From: Clostridiales bacterium
GTDB taxonomy: Bacteria; Bacillota; Clostridia; Peptostreptococcales; Anaerovoracaceae
Assembly: GCA_022775805.1 (NCBI GenBank)
Contig: JALFKB010000136.1
Coordinates: 1-32,780 of the forward strand
Length of the DNA stretch: 32,780 bases
Direction: 5' to 3'
The notes under the pieces are model-generated. The model saw only the letters and a list, made by a program, of their open reading frames with translations. It did no database searches and was not told where the DNA came from. Below are positions 1 to 7,587 of this stretch, piece after piece (positions within the stretch are counted from its first letter, which is position 1; every line of letters begins with the position of its first letter). The translations under genes and the position numbers were made by a program.

Positions 1-2732
1 GCCTTTGCATCAAGTGCAGCCAGGGAGTCTGCCCTTGCTGAATACTCCCTTGTCTCCGGAGAAAGCTCTCCGTGTTCAATTACCTGAACCTCGCTGCGCT
101 CCGATAGAGGTCCGTATAGCATTGAAAGGTATGTATCCTTAGATACCTCCCTGTCAAGGGCGCTGCTGTCCTTTACTGTTCCCACTATTTCCAGACCGTC
201 CTTGGCTCTGGTGAGGGCGACGTACAGAATACGTATTTCCTCCTCCAGGGCTTCTTCCCTCAGCCTGTTCTCGATGAGCTTCTGAAGAAATGTCCTGCGG
301 TGCCAGTGATTCTCGGTATTCACCTTAGGAAGGCCTATGCCGAATTTCCTGTGAATATTTATTCTGTGCCTGCTGCCCTTTCCCGTGATCTTTCCCGAAG
401 CGTTTGCAAGTATGACAACAGGAAACTCCAGGCCTTTGCTCTTGTGGACGCTCATTACCCTGACCACGTTTTCCTGTTCCCCGATAATCTTGGCCTCTGC
501 CTCAGTCTGACCGCTGTCCTTCATGGCCTCTATGTATTTCAAAAATCCGAAGAGTCCTCCATGGCTGATTTTCTCGTAATCGGCTGCCTTGTCCACTATC
601 AGGCGGAGATTCGATATGCGCTGATTTCCCATTGGCAGCCCGCTGCAGTATTCGTAATATCCCGTGTCATACAGGATTGCCTCCATCAGCTCCTCAAGGG
701 GCACCGTTCTGCTTGTTTCCTTCCACAGCGCCACGGTATCAAGCATGTTCCCAATCTTCTGCTTTATTCCCTCATCAGAGCCCTTGTCAAGATACTCCAT
801 TACGGCACTGTGATAGCTTCCCTGCCTGCCTTCTATTCTTATCTGTGCCAGTTCACCTGCCCTGAAGCCGAACACAACGGACTTCATCGCCGATATGAGG
901 GGAATGTCCTGTCTCATGTTGACTATAATCCTGAGAAGATTCAGGAAAACTCCCACCTCAACGGTTTCGAAGTACTTCCCGCTTCCTTCACCGTATGCAG
1001 CAATGCCTTCATTAATAAGATATCTCTCGATATTCTCAACGGTTCTGTTGCTGCGGGCTATTACGGCAAAGTCTCTGAGCATGAGGGGTCTTTCAATGTT
1101 CTTCTTGGAATCGAATATTGTCTGCCCCAGTCTTTCCTTTATTATGTCCGCTATTACCCGGGCTTCGGCATCATCCTTACCGGGTGCATCCTCCTCCAGC
1201 TTATCTCGATTAATTATATGAAGTCTGGCAGGAAAGCCTGCATGCTCATCTCCCGCCGTGCAGTTAAGTCTGGCTTCGCTGTCATATCCCTCCATCACAC
1301 GGCTGAATACATCATTGATGGGTTCAGTTACGTTTTTCTTACTTCTGTAATTCCTGTTTAGACTGATAAGAATGCTGTTCCGGCTGTCATTTCTGTAACG
1401 CTCCGCCTTATCCACGAAAAGCTCCGGTTCCGCCAGCCTGAACTTGTATATGCACTGCTTAACATCTCCAACCATAAACAGATTATCCTCACGGGCAATT
1501 CTGCTTACAATAACCTCCTGGAGATAGTTGCTGTCCTGGTACTCATCAATAAATATGTAATCGAATTTCTCCCTCAGTTCATCAGCGGCATTGCCGGTGC
1601 TGAGTATATCAAGAGCCAGGTGCATTATATCGTCAAAGTCAACAGCCTTTTCCCTTGCCTTCATTTCCCTGAAGGTCTCTGCAAACTCCTCAACAAGCCC
1701 GATATAGTAAAGTGTATCGGCGTATACCTCCTTCATATCCCGGTCAGCAAGCTCATAATCCGTCTCCAGAAGTGCCCTTGCCGTGTCAATACCGGCTTTT
1801 CCCTTCTTGCGTTTTGCTTCGAAGGCTTCCTTATCCTCATCCTCAATTCCCTCTTTTTTGAAGGCCTGACTTTTGAGTTTAATTGACGCTGTGAGACCTG
1901 CCAGCTCCGTAAGTGCTTTCTTTATTGTCTCTTCATCTCCTGTCAGTCTTTCACAGGCCGCATTCCACAGACTGTCTATTGAATCGGCGTTTTCCATGGC
2001 TATGCGATAGTTCTCCGGCATTCTTTCCGGATCCAGTGTCATGGCCGCCTGTCTGTAACAGCAGGCAGCTGTGTGAAGTGCCCCCTTTACCTCATCACCT
2101 AGAAAGCTGAAGGCCTTCAGCCGAATCATTGGGCTGTCGGAATTGAGAAGGTCTGCCTTTGACCTTGCCCATTCCATGTAGTCGGGGATACTCATCAGAT
2201 TTCTGTAGGTGTCAAGAATGTTTTCCTTGAAGCCTCCGTCACCCTTCGCTCCGCTGTACCTGAGGATAAATTCTTTGAACTCGGGAGTGTCCTCCTCATA
2301 ACGCCTGTTGAACACTTCATCCAGTGCCCGGTTCTTTAATATGGACATCTGTACCTCGTCACCGATTCCGAAGCCCGGCTCAAGATCCGTGAGATAGAAG
2401 TACTGCCTTATTACATCTGATGCAAAGGAGTGAAATGTTCCGATGGATGCCATGGGAAGCTTCCTGAGCTGATTCGCCAGGTGCCTCCTGTCGGCTCCGG
2501 GCTTTTTCATCTCCTTTCGTATTGCCGCCTCCAGCCGCTGTTTCATTTCCGATGCTGCGGCCTTCGTAAATGTAGTAATGAGGAAGCGGTCAATATCCGC
2601 TCCCTCATGGAGTACAAGATTTATTATCCGCTCAACAAGCACAGTTGTCTTTCCTGAGCCAGCCGCCGCGGATACCAGAATGTTTTTTCCGGTTGTTTCA
2701 ATAGCTTCCTGCTGCTCTCTTGTCCAGTTCAT
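1..2732 (-). CDS. addA: AddA-type helicase-nuclease subunit, 3' end cut by window edge
   Basis: This is an open minus-strand frame of 910 codons with no stop, missing from the ORF track because it runs off base 1. It reads as a UvrD/Rep superfamily 1A helicase of the AddA type, the motor and nuclease subunit that processes double-strand DNA ends with AddB before RecA loading. Visible motifs are a Q-motif-like NWTREQQEAI at the N-terminus, Walker A SAAAGSGKTT (residues 21-30), motif Ia TTFTKAAASEM, Walker B FIDEYQDS (about 394-401), LNRNYRS (about 458), SVHKSKGLEFP (about 763) and YVALTRAKDG (about 838). AddA proteins are usually about 1200 residues, so roughly the last 300, including the nuclease domain, lie outside the window. 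The ATG follows AAAGGAT, and that site overlaps the stop of the upstream flavoprotein gene 10 bp away, which suggests coupled translation. AddB is not in the window. Confidence 0.93.
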   Translation of the reverse strand, partial: MNWTREQQEAIETTGKNILVSAAAGSGKTTVLVERIINLVLHEGADIDRFLITTFTKAAASEMKQRLEAAIRKEMKKPGADRRHLANQLRKLPMASIGTFHSFASDVIRQYFYLTDLEPGFGIGDEVQMSILKNRALDEVFNRRYEEDTPEFKEFILRYSGAKGDGGFKENILDTYRNLMSIPDYMEWARSKADLLNSDSPMIRLKAFSFLGDEVKGALHTAACCYRQAAMTLDPERMPENYRIAMENADSIDSLWNAACERLTGDEETIKKALTELAGLTASIKLKSQAFKKEGIEDEDKEAFEAKRKKGKAGIDTARALLETDYELADRDMKEVYADTLYYIGLVEEFAETFREMKAREKAVDFDDIMHLALDILSTGNAADELREKFDYIFIDEYQDSNYLQEVIVSRIAREDNLFMVGDVKQCIYKFRLAEPELFVDKAERYRNDSRNSILISLNRNYRSKKNVTEPINDVFSRVMEGYDSEARLNCTAGDEHAGFPARLHIINRDKLEEDAPGKDDAEARVIADIIKERLGQTIFDSKKNIERPLMLRDFAVIARSNRTVENIERYLINEGIAAYGEGSGKYFETVEVGVFLNLLRIIVNMRQDIPLISAMKSVVFGFRAGELAQIRIEGRQGSYHSAVMEYLDKGSDEGIKQKIGNMLDTVALWKETSRTVPLEELMEAILYDTGYYEYCSGLPMGNQRISNLRLIVDKAADYEKISHGGLFGFLKYIEAMKDSGQTEAEAKIIGEQENVVRVMSVHKSKGLEFPVVILANASGKITGKGSRHRINIHRKFGIGLPKVNTENHWHRRTFLQKLIENRLREEALEEEIRILYVALTRAKDGLEIVGTVKDSSALDREVSKDTYLSMLYGPLSERSEVQVIEHGELSPETREYSARADSLAALDAK

Positions 2733-2742
2733 GTTCTATCCT

Positions 2743-3264
2743 TTAAAGCGATGCACCCAGTGCCGTACACTCTGCCAGCTTCGCCGGAGACTTGTTCTCT
2801 CCGTCTGCGTCGTTGGCTACAACTCTTCCGGCTATTTCGATTCCCATGAAATCAAAGGAATCCTTCAGCTGGCTGTCGATGGCATCGTATACGCCGGGAG
2901 ATCCCGAGCTGAGCATGTAGGCGAACTTCACTGCCTTTGGGGGTCTGCCTATGGCATAGAACCTGTGAAGGGCTGCCTGAAGCTGAGCCGTAAGTGTCCA
3001 GTAGTATACTGCTGAAGCGAAAACAATGGCGTCACAATCTGCAAGATGCTCATATATCTGAACCATATCATCCTGCTGAATGCACTTGCCCTCTCCCTGC
3101 ACATGGCAGTATTCGCAGCCCTGGCATCCGTTGATGTTCATGCCGGCAACATCAAATCTTACGACCTGATGTCCTGCACTCTCGGCGCCTGCGGTGAATG
3201 CATCAGCCATGGCGCTGCTGTTTCCGTTCTTTCTGGGGCTTCCTGATAACAGTAATATTTTCAT
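2743..3264 (-). CDS. Flavodoxin-fold NAD(P)H:FMN reductase, iron-sulfur flavoprotein-like
   Basis: A 173-residue protein with the flavodoxin-like fold of the NADPH-dependent FMN reductase family. The N-terminal GSPRKNGNS (residues 8-16) is the FMN phosphate-binding loop. A compact cysteine motif C47-x2-C50-x2-C53-x7-C61 follows and resembles the [4Fe-4S] site of iron-sulfur flavoproteins (Isf), which use C-x2-C-x2-C-x4-7-C. This suggests a small cytosolic electron-transfer flavoprotein; the physiological partner is unknown. The start is preceded by a good GGAGG site. The gene lies 41 bp after gpmI and 10 bp before addA with no terminator visible, so the three probably share a transcript. Many clostridial genomes carry several paralogues of this family, so I give no gene symbol. 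Whether a cluster is actually bound cannot be told from sequence. Confidence 0.85.
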   Translation of the reverse strand: MKILLLSGSPRKNGNSSAMADAFTAGAESAGHQVVRFDVAGMNINGCQGCEYCHVQGEGKCIQQDDMVQIYEHLADCDAIVFASAVYYWTLTAQLQAALHRFYAIGRPPKAVKFAYMLSSGSPGVYDAIDSQLKDSFDFMGIEIAGRVVANDADGENKSPAKLAECTALGASL

Positions 3265-3305
3265 CCTATTTCCTCCTCGTATTATTCATTCTATTCATAT
3301 AAGTT

Positions 3306-4850
3306 TTATATGAGCGGTTCTCCCGTCATTTCCGGCGGTATCTCCAGATTCATCATCTTCAGCAGAGTCGGAGCGATATCGCAAAGTCTGCCGCCGTCTC
3401 TGAGTTCCTTAGGATTGGCGGAAATGTTCACCAGCGGTACATCGTTAAGTGAGTGTGCTGTCATAGGGCTTCCGTCCTCGCTGAGCATGGCATCGGCATT
3501 GCCGTGATCCGCAGTCAGCAGAACCTGTCCTCCCTTTGCCAGAACCTTATCTACAATTCTCGGAACGCAGCTGTCCAGAGTCTCAATTGCCTTTACTGCC
3601 GCCTCCATTACACCCGTATGTCCCACCATGTCCGCATTGGCGAAATTGAGAACAATCAGGTCATACTTATCGCTGTCTATTGCCTCTATTACCCTGTCTG
3701 TAACCTCAGGAGCACTCATTTCAGGCTTCATGTCGTATGTAGCAACATCCGGCGACGGAATGAGTATTCTGTCTTCGTTTTTCTCCGGCGCCTCCACACC
3801 TCCGTTAAAGAAGAAGGTAACGTGGGCATACTTCTCGGTTTCTGCTATTCTAAGCTGCTTCATTCCCAGCTTCGAGATATATACTCCCAGGGTATTCTCA
3901 GGGGTTTCCGGTGGATATGCCAGCGTTACATTCGGCATCTCCCCGTCATACTGTGTCATACAGACATAGCAGATGTCACTGACCTTTTTCTTCCTGGCAA
4001 ATCCCATTGTATCAAACTCAGGGTCCACAAAAGCTCTCGTAATCTCTCTGGCTCTGTCAGGTCTGAAGTTGAACATTATTATGGCATCTCCGTCATTGAC
4101 AAAACCATCGGCATATTCACCTTCCCCGTCAACAACTGTAGGGAGAACAAATTCATCGTTCTCATCTCTGTCGTAGGCAAGCTGTATGGCCTCCTGCCCG
4201 GTGGCGGCGCGGATTCCCGTTCCCAGGGTCATGGCATCGTATGCCTTCTCGAGTCTCTCCCATCTCTTGTCTCTGTCCATGGCGTAATACCTGCCGCTGA
4301 CAACTCCGACTCTTCCCAGATCCTTTTCCTTCATGTATCCGGTAAGGGTGTCCATGTATTTCATGGCGCACCTTGGAGGGACATCCCTTCCGTCCAGGAA
4401 ACAGTGCACCACCAGCTTCTCTACTCCCTTCATGCAGGCCAGATCTATTAGCGCCAGCAGATGTGATATGTGGCTGTGAACGCCTCCGTCAGAGAGGAGT
4501 CCCTGAAGATGAAGTGTGGAGTTGTTCTTCTTAACGTGTTCTATTGCCTTTGCGAAGGCGCTGTTCTCGAAGAATTCTCCATCCTGTATCGATTTTGTTA
4601 TCATTGTAAGATCCTGATACACGATTCTCCCTGCGCCGATATTCAGATGTCCAACCTCGGAGTTGCCCATCTGTCCCTGGGGAAGTCCTACATCAAGTCC
4701 GCAGGCCTTAAGGGTGGTACCCGGATATTTGTCAAAGATTGCATCCAGTCCCGGTTTTGAGGCCATGGCTATGGCATTTCCCTTCCGGCAGGGATTTATT
4801 CCGTATCCGTCAAGAATCATAAGCATTGTAGGTCTTTTGAAATCAGTCAT
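3306..4850 (-). CDS. gpmI: 2,3-bisphosphoglycerate-independent phosphoglycerate mutase
   Basis: Interconverts 3- and 2-phosphoglycerate in glycolysis using two metal ions and a phosphoserine intermediate. The protein starts MTDFKRPTMLMILDGYG, with metal-binding DGYG near the N-terminus and the catalytic-serine motif GQMGNSEVGH. The C-terminal half contains LTADHGNAD and MTAHSLNDVP, the remaining metal-ligand motifs of the alkaline phosphatase superfamily. The length of 514 residues is typical of the family. The ORF track begins 17 codons upstream at 4901, but that ATG lies inside the pnp terminator hairpin and upstream of the likely promoter. The ATG at 4850 has an ideal TAGGAGGA site 6-7 bases before it and gives the expected N-terminus. 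The gene probably has its own extended -10 promoter and leads the gpmI-flavoprotein-addA group. Confidence 0.97.
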   Translation of the reverse strand: MTDFKRPTMLMILDGYGINPCRKGNAIAMASKPGLDAIFDKYPGTTLKACGLDVGLPQGQMGNSEVGHLNIGAGRIVYQDLTMITKSIQDGEFFENSAFAKAIEHVKKNNSTLHLQGLLSDGGVHSHISHLLALIDLACMKGVEKLVVHCFLDGRDVPPRCAMKYMDTLTGYMKEKDLGRVGVVSGRYYAMDRDKRWERLEKAYDAMTLGTGIRAATGQEAIQLAYDRDENDEFVLPTVVDGEGEYADGFVNDGDAIIMFNFRPDRAREITRAFVDPEFDTMGFARKKKVSDICYVCMTQYDGEMPNVTLAYPPETPENTLGVYISKLGMKQLRIAETEKYAHVTFFFNGGVEAPEKNEDRILIPSPDVATYDMKPEMSAPEVTDRVIEAIDSDKYDLIVLNFANADMVGHTGVMEAAVKAIETLDSCVPRIVDKVLAKGGQVLLTADHGNADAMLSEDGSPMTAHSLNDVPLVNISANPKELRDGGRLCDIAPTLLKMMNLEIPPEMTGEPLI

Positions 4851-4874
4851 TTTGTTTCCTCCTAAGATGAGAAC

Positions 4875-4883
4875 ATTATACCA
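4875..4883 (-). promoter_or_regulatory. Extended -10 promoter of gpmI
   Basis: On the minus strand the sequence reads TGGTATAAT, a perfect TATAAT preceded by an extended TGn element. No good -35 lies 16-18 bp upstream; that space is filled by the pnp terminator hairpin. The -10 sits immediately after the T-tract of the terminator and about 25 bp before the gpmI start codon, so gpmI can be transcribed independently of pnp. Not tested. Confidence 0.6.
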
Positions 4884-4884
4884 C

Positions 4885-4913
4885 AAAAAAGAGTCCGGCA
4901 TGGCCGAACTCTT
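4885..4913 (-). terminator. Rho-independent terminator after pnp
   Basis: On the minus strand this is an 11-bp stem with one G-T wobble (AAGAGTTCGGC / GCCGGACTCTT), a CAT loop and a TTTTTT tract. It begins 14 bases after the pnp stop codon and ends the rpsO-pnp transcript. Confidence 0.92.
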
Positions 4914-4927
4914 AAAGGTTCTGTGAT

Positions 4928-7027
4928 TTACAGCAGATCTTTTCTTGTAAGATTTATTCTTCCCTGGGAATCGATTTCCGTAACCTTAACAGTCACTTCG
5001 TCTCCCACGTTGAGAACATCTTCAACCTTGTCTATTCTTTCCTTGGCAATCTTGCTGATGTGAACAAGACCTTCCTTGCCGGGGAGTATCTCCACAAAGG
5101 CTCCGAAGTTCATGATTCTCGTTACCTTGCCTGTGTAGATTTCACCGGGTTCAGGAACCTTAACCAGGTTCTCGATTTCCTTCTTGGCAGCCTCCAGGCT
5201 GTCTCCGTCAGGTGAAGCGATGAATACTGTTCCCTCATCATTGATGTCAATCTTAACGCCTGTTCTGTCAATGATGCCGTTTATGGTTTCGCCACCCTTG
5301 CCTATTACGACTCTGATCTGGTCAGGGTCAATCTGCATTGTCAGGATTCTCGGTGCATAAGGTGACAGTTCCTTGTTAGGTTCAGGAATATCCTCAAGCA
5401 TTGCCTCCATGATGTGCATTCTGCCTGCTCTCGCCTGAGCCAGAGCCTGCTGAAGAATTTCTCTTGAAAGGCCGTGAACCTTGATGTCCATCTGAATGGC
5501 TGTAACGCCCTTGGCTGTACCTGTTACCTTGAAGTCCATGTCGCCAAGGAAGTCTTCCATTCCCTGAATATCTGAGAGAATGGCCATCTTTGATGATCCG
5601 TCCTCTTCAACTCTCTCGATGAGACCCATGGCGATTCCGGCAACAGGAGCCTTGATAGGAACACCTGCATCCATAAGAGCCAGACATGATCCGCATGTTG
5701 ATCCCATTGATGTTGAACCGTTTGAAGACAGAACTTCAGATACGACTCTGATGGCATATGGGAATTCCTCTTCGCTTGGAAGTACCGGAATAAGAGCTCT
5801 CTCAGCCAGTGCTCCGTGACCGATTTCTCTTCTGCCCGGGCTCTTCATTCTTCCTGCTTCACCTACTGAATAAGGCGGGAAGTTGTAATGGTGCATGTAT
5901 CTCTTTTCTGTCTGCTCTGTAATTCCGTCAATTGTCTGCTTCTCTGAGAGAAGTCCCAGAGTGCAGATTGAAAGAACCTGGGTCTGTCCTCTCTTGAAGA
6001 GGCCTGAACCGTGAGTCCTCGGCAGCACGCCGTGATCAATCCACAGCGGTCTGATTTCATCAAGCTTACGGTTATCCGGACGAACACCCTCATCCAGAAT
6101 CATTCTTCTTACCTGTTCCTTTGTGATATTGTAGAGAACGCTGTTAATATCCTTGGTGTTGTCAGGATAGATTTCTGCGAAGTACTCCTTGGCTTCCGCT
6201 TCTACAGCATCCATGTTTTCCTGTCTTTCCAGCTTATCATAAGTCTGGATTGCCGCTCTCATCTTGTCCTCAGCATAGTTTCTTACTGCAGCATCGATGT
6301 CTTCAGGAACCTTGTAGAGTTCTATCTCCATCTTAGGCTTGCCCACCTCTGCCACAATCTGCTCGATGAATTCAACGATCTTCTTGATTTCCTCGTGGGC
6401 AAACATTATTGCATCCAGCATTGTTTCTTCAGGAATTTCCTGGGCGCCTGCCTCAACCATCATAATAGCGTCCTTTGTTCCCGCAACTGTCATATGCATC
6501 TTGCTCTCAGCTCTCTGGGCCTCTGAAGGATTGATAATAAACTGATCGTCAATCATTCCCACAACTACCGAGCCTGTAGGGCCTTCCCACGGAATATCTG
6601 AAATGGAAAGTGCAATTGACGATCCGATCATTGCAGCGATTTCGCTTGGAGCATCGTTATCAACGCACATTACTGTTGCAACAACCTGTACATCATTGTA
6701 GAAGCCCTTAGGAAAAAGAGGTCTTAAAGGTCTGTCCATAAGTCTGGAGCAGAGAACTGCTCTCTCGCTTGGTCTGCCCTCTCTCTTGATAAAGCCTCCC
6801 GGGATTTTGCCTGCGGCATACATCTTCTCTTCATAGTCACATGAAAGCGGGAAGAAATCGATGTCCGGTCTCGGTTCCTTTGATGCACATGCTGTAACAT
6901 TTACAACAGTGTCTCCATACTTTACCCATGCCTGTCCGTTAGCCAGCTCGCAAACCTTGCCGATTTCAACCTCCAGCAGTTTGCCGCCTATGGCTGTTCT
7001 GAATGTCTTGTAATCTTCATACTTCAT
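4928..7027 (-). CDS. pnp: Polyribonucleotide nucleotidyltransferase (PNPase)
   Basis: Trimeric 3'-5' phosphorolytic exoribonuclease for mRNA decay, which can also add heteropolymeric tails. The 699 residues show two RNase PH-like domains, the second carrying [17 protein letters not shown] and the [19 protein letters not shown] region. A C-terminal KH domain ([18 protein letters not shown]) and an S1 domain ([20 protein letters not shown]) follow. This is the full domain set at normal length. The start has AGGAGGT about 12 bases upstream, slightly long spacing, but no better in-frame start is visible. The gene follows rpsO, the near-universal bacterial order. The 130-bp gap contains a partial terminator and further hairpins, so pnp expression is probably set by readthrough and leader processing. 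In E. coli PNPase and RNase III act on such a leader; here that is only inference. Confidence 0.98.
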   Translation of the reverse strand: MKYEDYKTFRTAIGGKLLEVEIGKVCELANGQAWVKYGDTVVNVTACASKEPRPDIDFFPLSCDYEEKMYAAGKIPGGFIKREGRPSERAVLCSRLMDRPLRPLFPKGFYNDVQVVATVMCVDNDAPSEIAAMIGSSIALSISDIPWEGPTGSVVVGMIDDQFIINPSEAQRAESKMHMTVAGTKDAIMMVEAGAQEIPEETMLDAIMFAHEEIKKIVEFIEQIVAEVGKPKMEIELYKVPEDIDAAVRNYAEDKMRAAIQTYDKLERQENMDAVEAEAKEYFAEIYPDNTKDINSVLYNITKEQVRRMILDEGVRPDNRKLDEIRPLWIDHGVLPRTHGSGLFKRGQTQVLSICTLGLLSEKQTIDGITEQTEKRYMHHYNFPPYSVGEAGRMKSPGRREIGHGALAERALIPVLPSEEEFPYAIRVVSEVLSSNGSTSMGSTCGSCLALMDAGVPIKAPVAGIAMGLIERVEEDGSSKMAILSDIQGMEDFLGDMDFKVTGTAKGVTAIQMDIKVHGLSREILQQALAQARAGRMHIMEAMLEDIPEPNKELSPYAPRILTMQIDPDQIRVVIGKGGETINGIIDRTGVKIDINDEGTVFIASPDGDSLEAAKKEIENLVKVPEPGEIYTGKVTRIMNFGAFVEILPGKEGLVHISKIAKERIDKVEDVLNVGDEVTVKVTEIDSQGRINLTRKDLL

Positions 7028-7062
7028 AATTTACAACTACCTCCTGTAAATTTAACTTCCCT

Positions 7063-7113
7063 GCCGCCTTAACAGCGGCTGAAAATGCCGTTTATCACGG
7101 TTTCATATAAACG
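7063..7113 (-). promoter_or_regulatory. pnp leader hairpins
   Basis: On the minus strand the pnp leader can form a 7-bp stem CGTTTAT/ATAAACG (plus 7089-7113). Closer to the ribosome binding site it can form a second hairpin, GCCGC/GCGGC (plus 7063-7079), ending about 20 bases before the AGGAGGT site. These are candidate processing or autoregulation structures for PNPase. The stems are seen directly; the role is inferred. Confidence 0.4.
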
Positions 7114-7115
7114 AT

Positions 7116-7142
7116 AAAAGGCGGGTGCATCATTGCCCCGCC
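7116..7142 (-). terminator. Partial terminator between rpsO and pnp
   Basis: On the minus strand: GGCGGG stem, GCA/TGC inner pairs with a bulged A, CCCGCC, then TTTTAT. The short T-tract suggests incomplete termination, giving more rpsO than pnp message. It lies 15 bases after the rpsO stop codon. Confidence 0.65.
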
Positions 7143-7157
7143 AATTATTATCATTTC

Positions 7158-7424
7158 TTACTTTCTGAGTCCCAGTCTTGCGATGAGTGATCTGTATCTT
7201 TCCAGGTCGTTTTCCTTCAGATACGCCAGAAGGTTTCTTCTCTTACCTACCATTTTCAGAAGTCCTCTTCTTGAATGGTGATCCTTGTGGTTAGCCTTGA
7301 GATGTTCATTCAGGTCATTGATTCTGTATGTGAGAATTGCTACCTGAACCTCAGGGGAACCTGTGTCGCCTTCCTTAAGCTGATACTCTTTGATGATTTC
7401 TGCTTTCTTTTCTTTTGTAATCAT
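7158..7424 (-). CDS. rpsO: 30S ribosomal protein S15
   Basis: Primary 16S rRNA-binding protein of the small-subunit platform. The 88-residue product [16 protein letters not shown]... contains [31 protein letters not shown] and [13 protein letters not shown], the conserved S15 helices and rRNA-contact residues. The track ORF starts 22 codons upstream at 7490, but that extension lies in the leader. The ATG at 7424 follows AAGGAGG with ideal spacing and gives the standard length. The gene has a strong promoter about 90-115 bp upstream and a leader of about 80 bases. S15 commonly represses its own translation through leader structure, so autoregulation is plausible here. Confidence 0.97.
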   Translation of the reverse strand: MITKEKKAEIIKEYQLKEGDTGSPEVQVAILTYRINDLNEHLKANHKDHHSRRGLLKMVGKRRNLLAYLKENDLERYRSLIARLGLRK

Positions 7425-7505
7425 TTTTTCCTCCTTAAATTTCATCCGCCTGAAGCTGAGCTGCCGTCGGAGTGTCGGCTGACTCGGCAACAGGTATAAT
7501 CATAC
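7425..7505 (-). promoter_or_regulatory. Structured 5' leader of rpsO, candidate S15-binding element
   Basis: Between the predicted start site (about 7505) and the ATG, the minus-strand RNA can form a GC-rich stem: GCCGAGT pairs with ACT then CGGC across an internal bulge ccga. A competing pairing is GTCAGCCGAC with itself. The element ends about 20 bases before the ribosome binding site. It does not obviously match a leader class that I can identify by eye. Confidence 0.4.
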
Positions 7506-7511
7506 CCGATG

Positions 7512-7540
7512 ATTGTACCATCACCGGGTCTCTTTGGCAA
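7512..7540 (-). promoter_or_regulatory. Vegetative promoter of rpsO
   Basis: On the minus strand: -35 TTGCCA, 17-bp spacer, -10 TACAAT. The spacing is ideal and both boxes match sigma-A consensus at 5 of 6 (-10) and 4 of 6 (-35). Two 14-15 bp direct repeats lie immediately upstream. Confidence 0.82.
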
Positions 7541-7541
7541 G

Positions 7542-7577
7542 GGATTTAACGAATGTTTATCCGGATTTTAACGAATG
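7542..7577 (-). repeat. Tandem direct repeat upstream of the rpsO promoter
   Basis: The plus strand shows ggatttaacgaatg (7542-7555) and ggattttaacgaatg (7563-7577), about 21 bp apart. The first copy starts just behind the rpsO -35 box. This spacing places both copies on the same DNA face, as for an activator or UP-like element. The function is inferred. Confidence 0.6.
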
Positions 7578-7587
7578 GTACAGAGAT

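Noticed and set aside
300-1361. 353-codon plus-strand ORF
   Set aside because: Entirely antisense to addA, whose helicase motifs lie in the minus-strand frame; no ribosome binding site or recognisable family.
3453-4451. 332-codon plus-strand ORF
   Set aside because: Antisense shadow of gpmI; the gpmI frame has full family motifs.
4851-4901. Upstream start for gpmI (ORF track)
   Set aside because: Lies within the pnp terminator and upstream of the likely promoter; the ATG at 4850 has the ribosome binding site.
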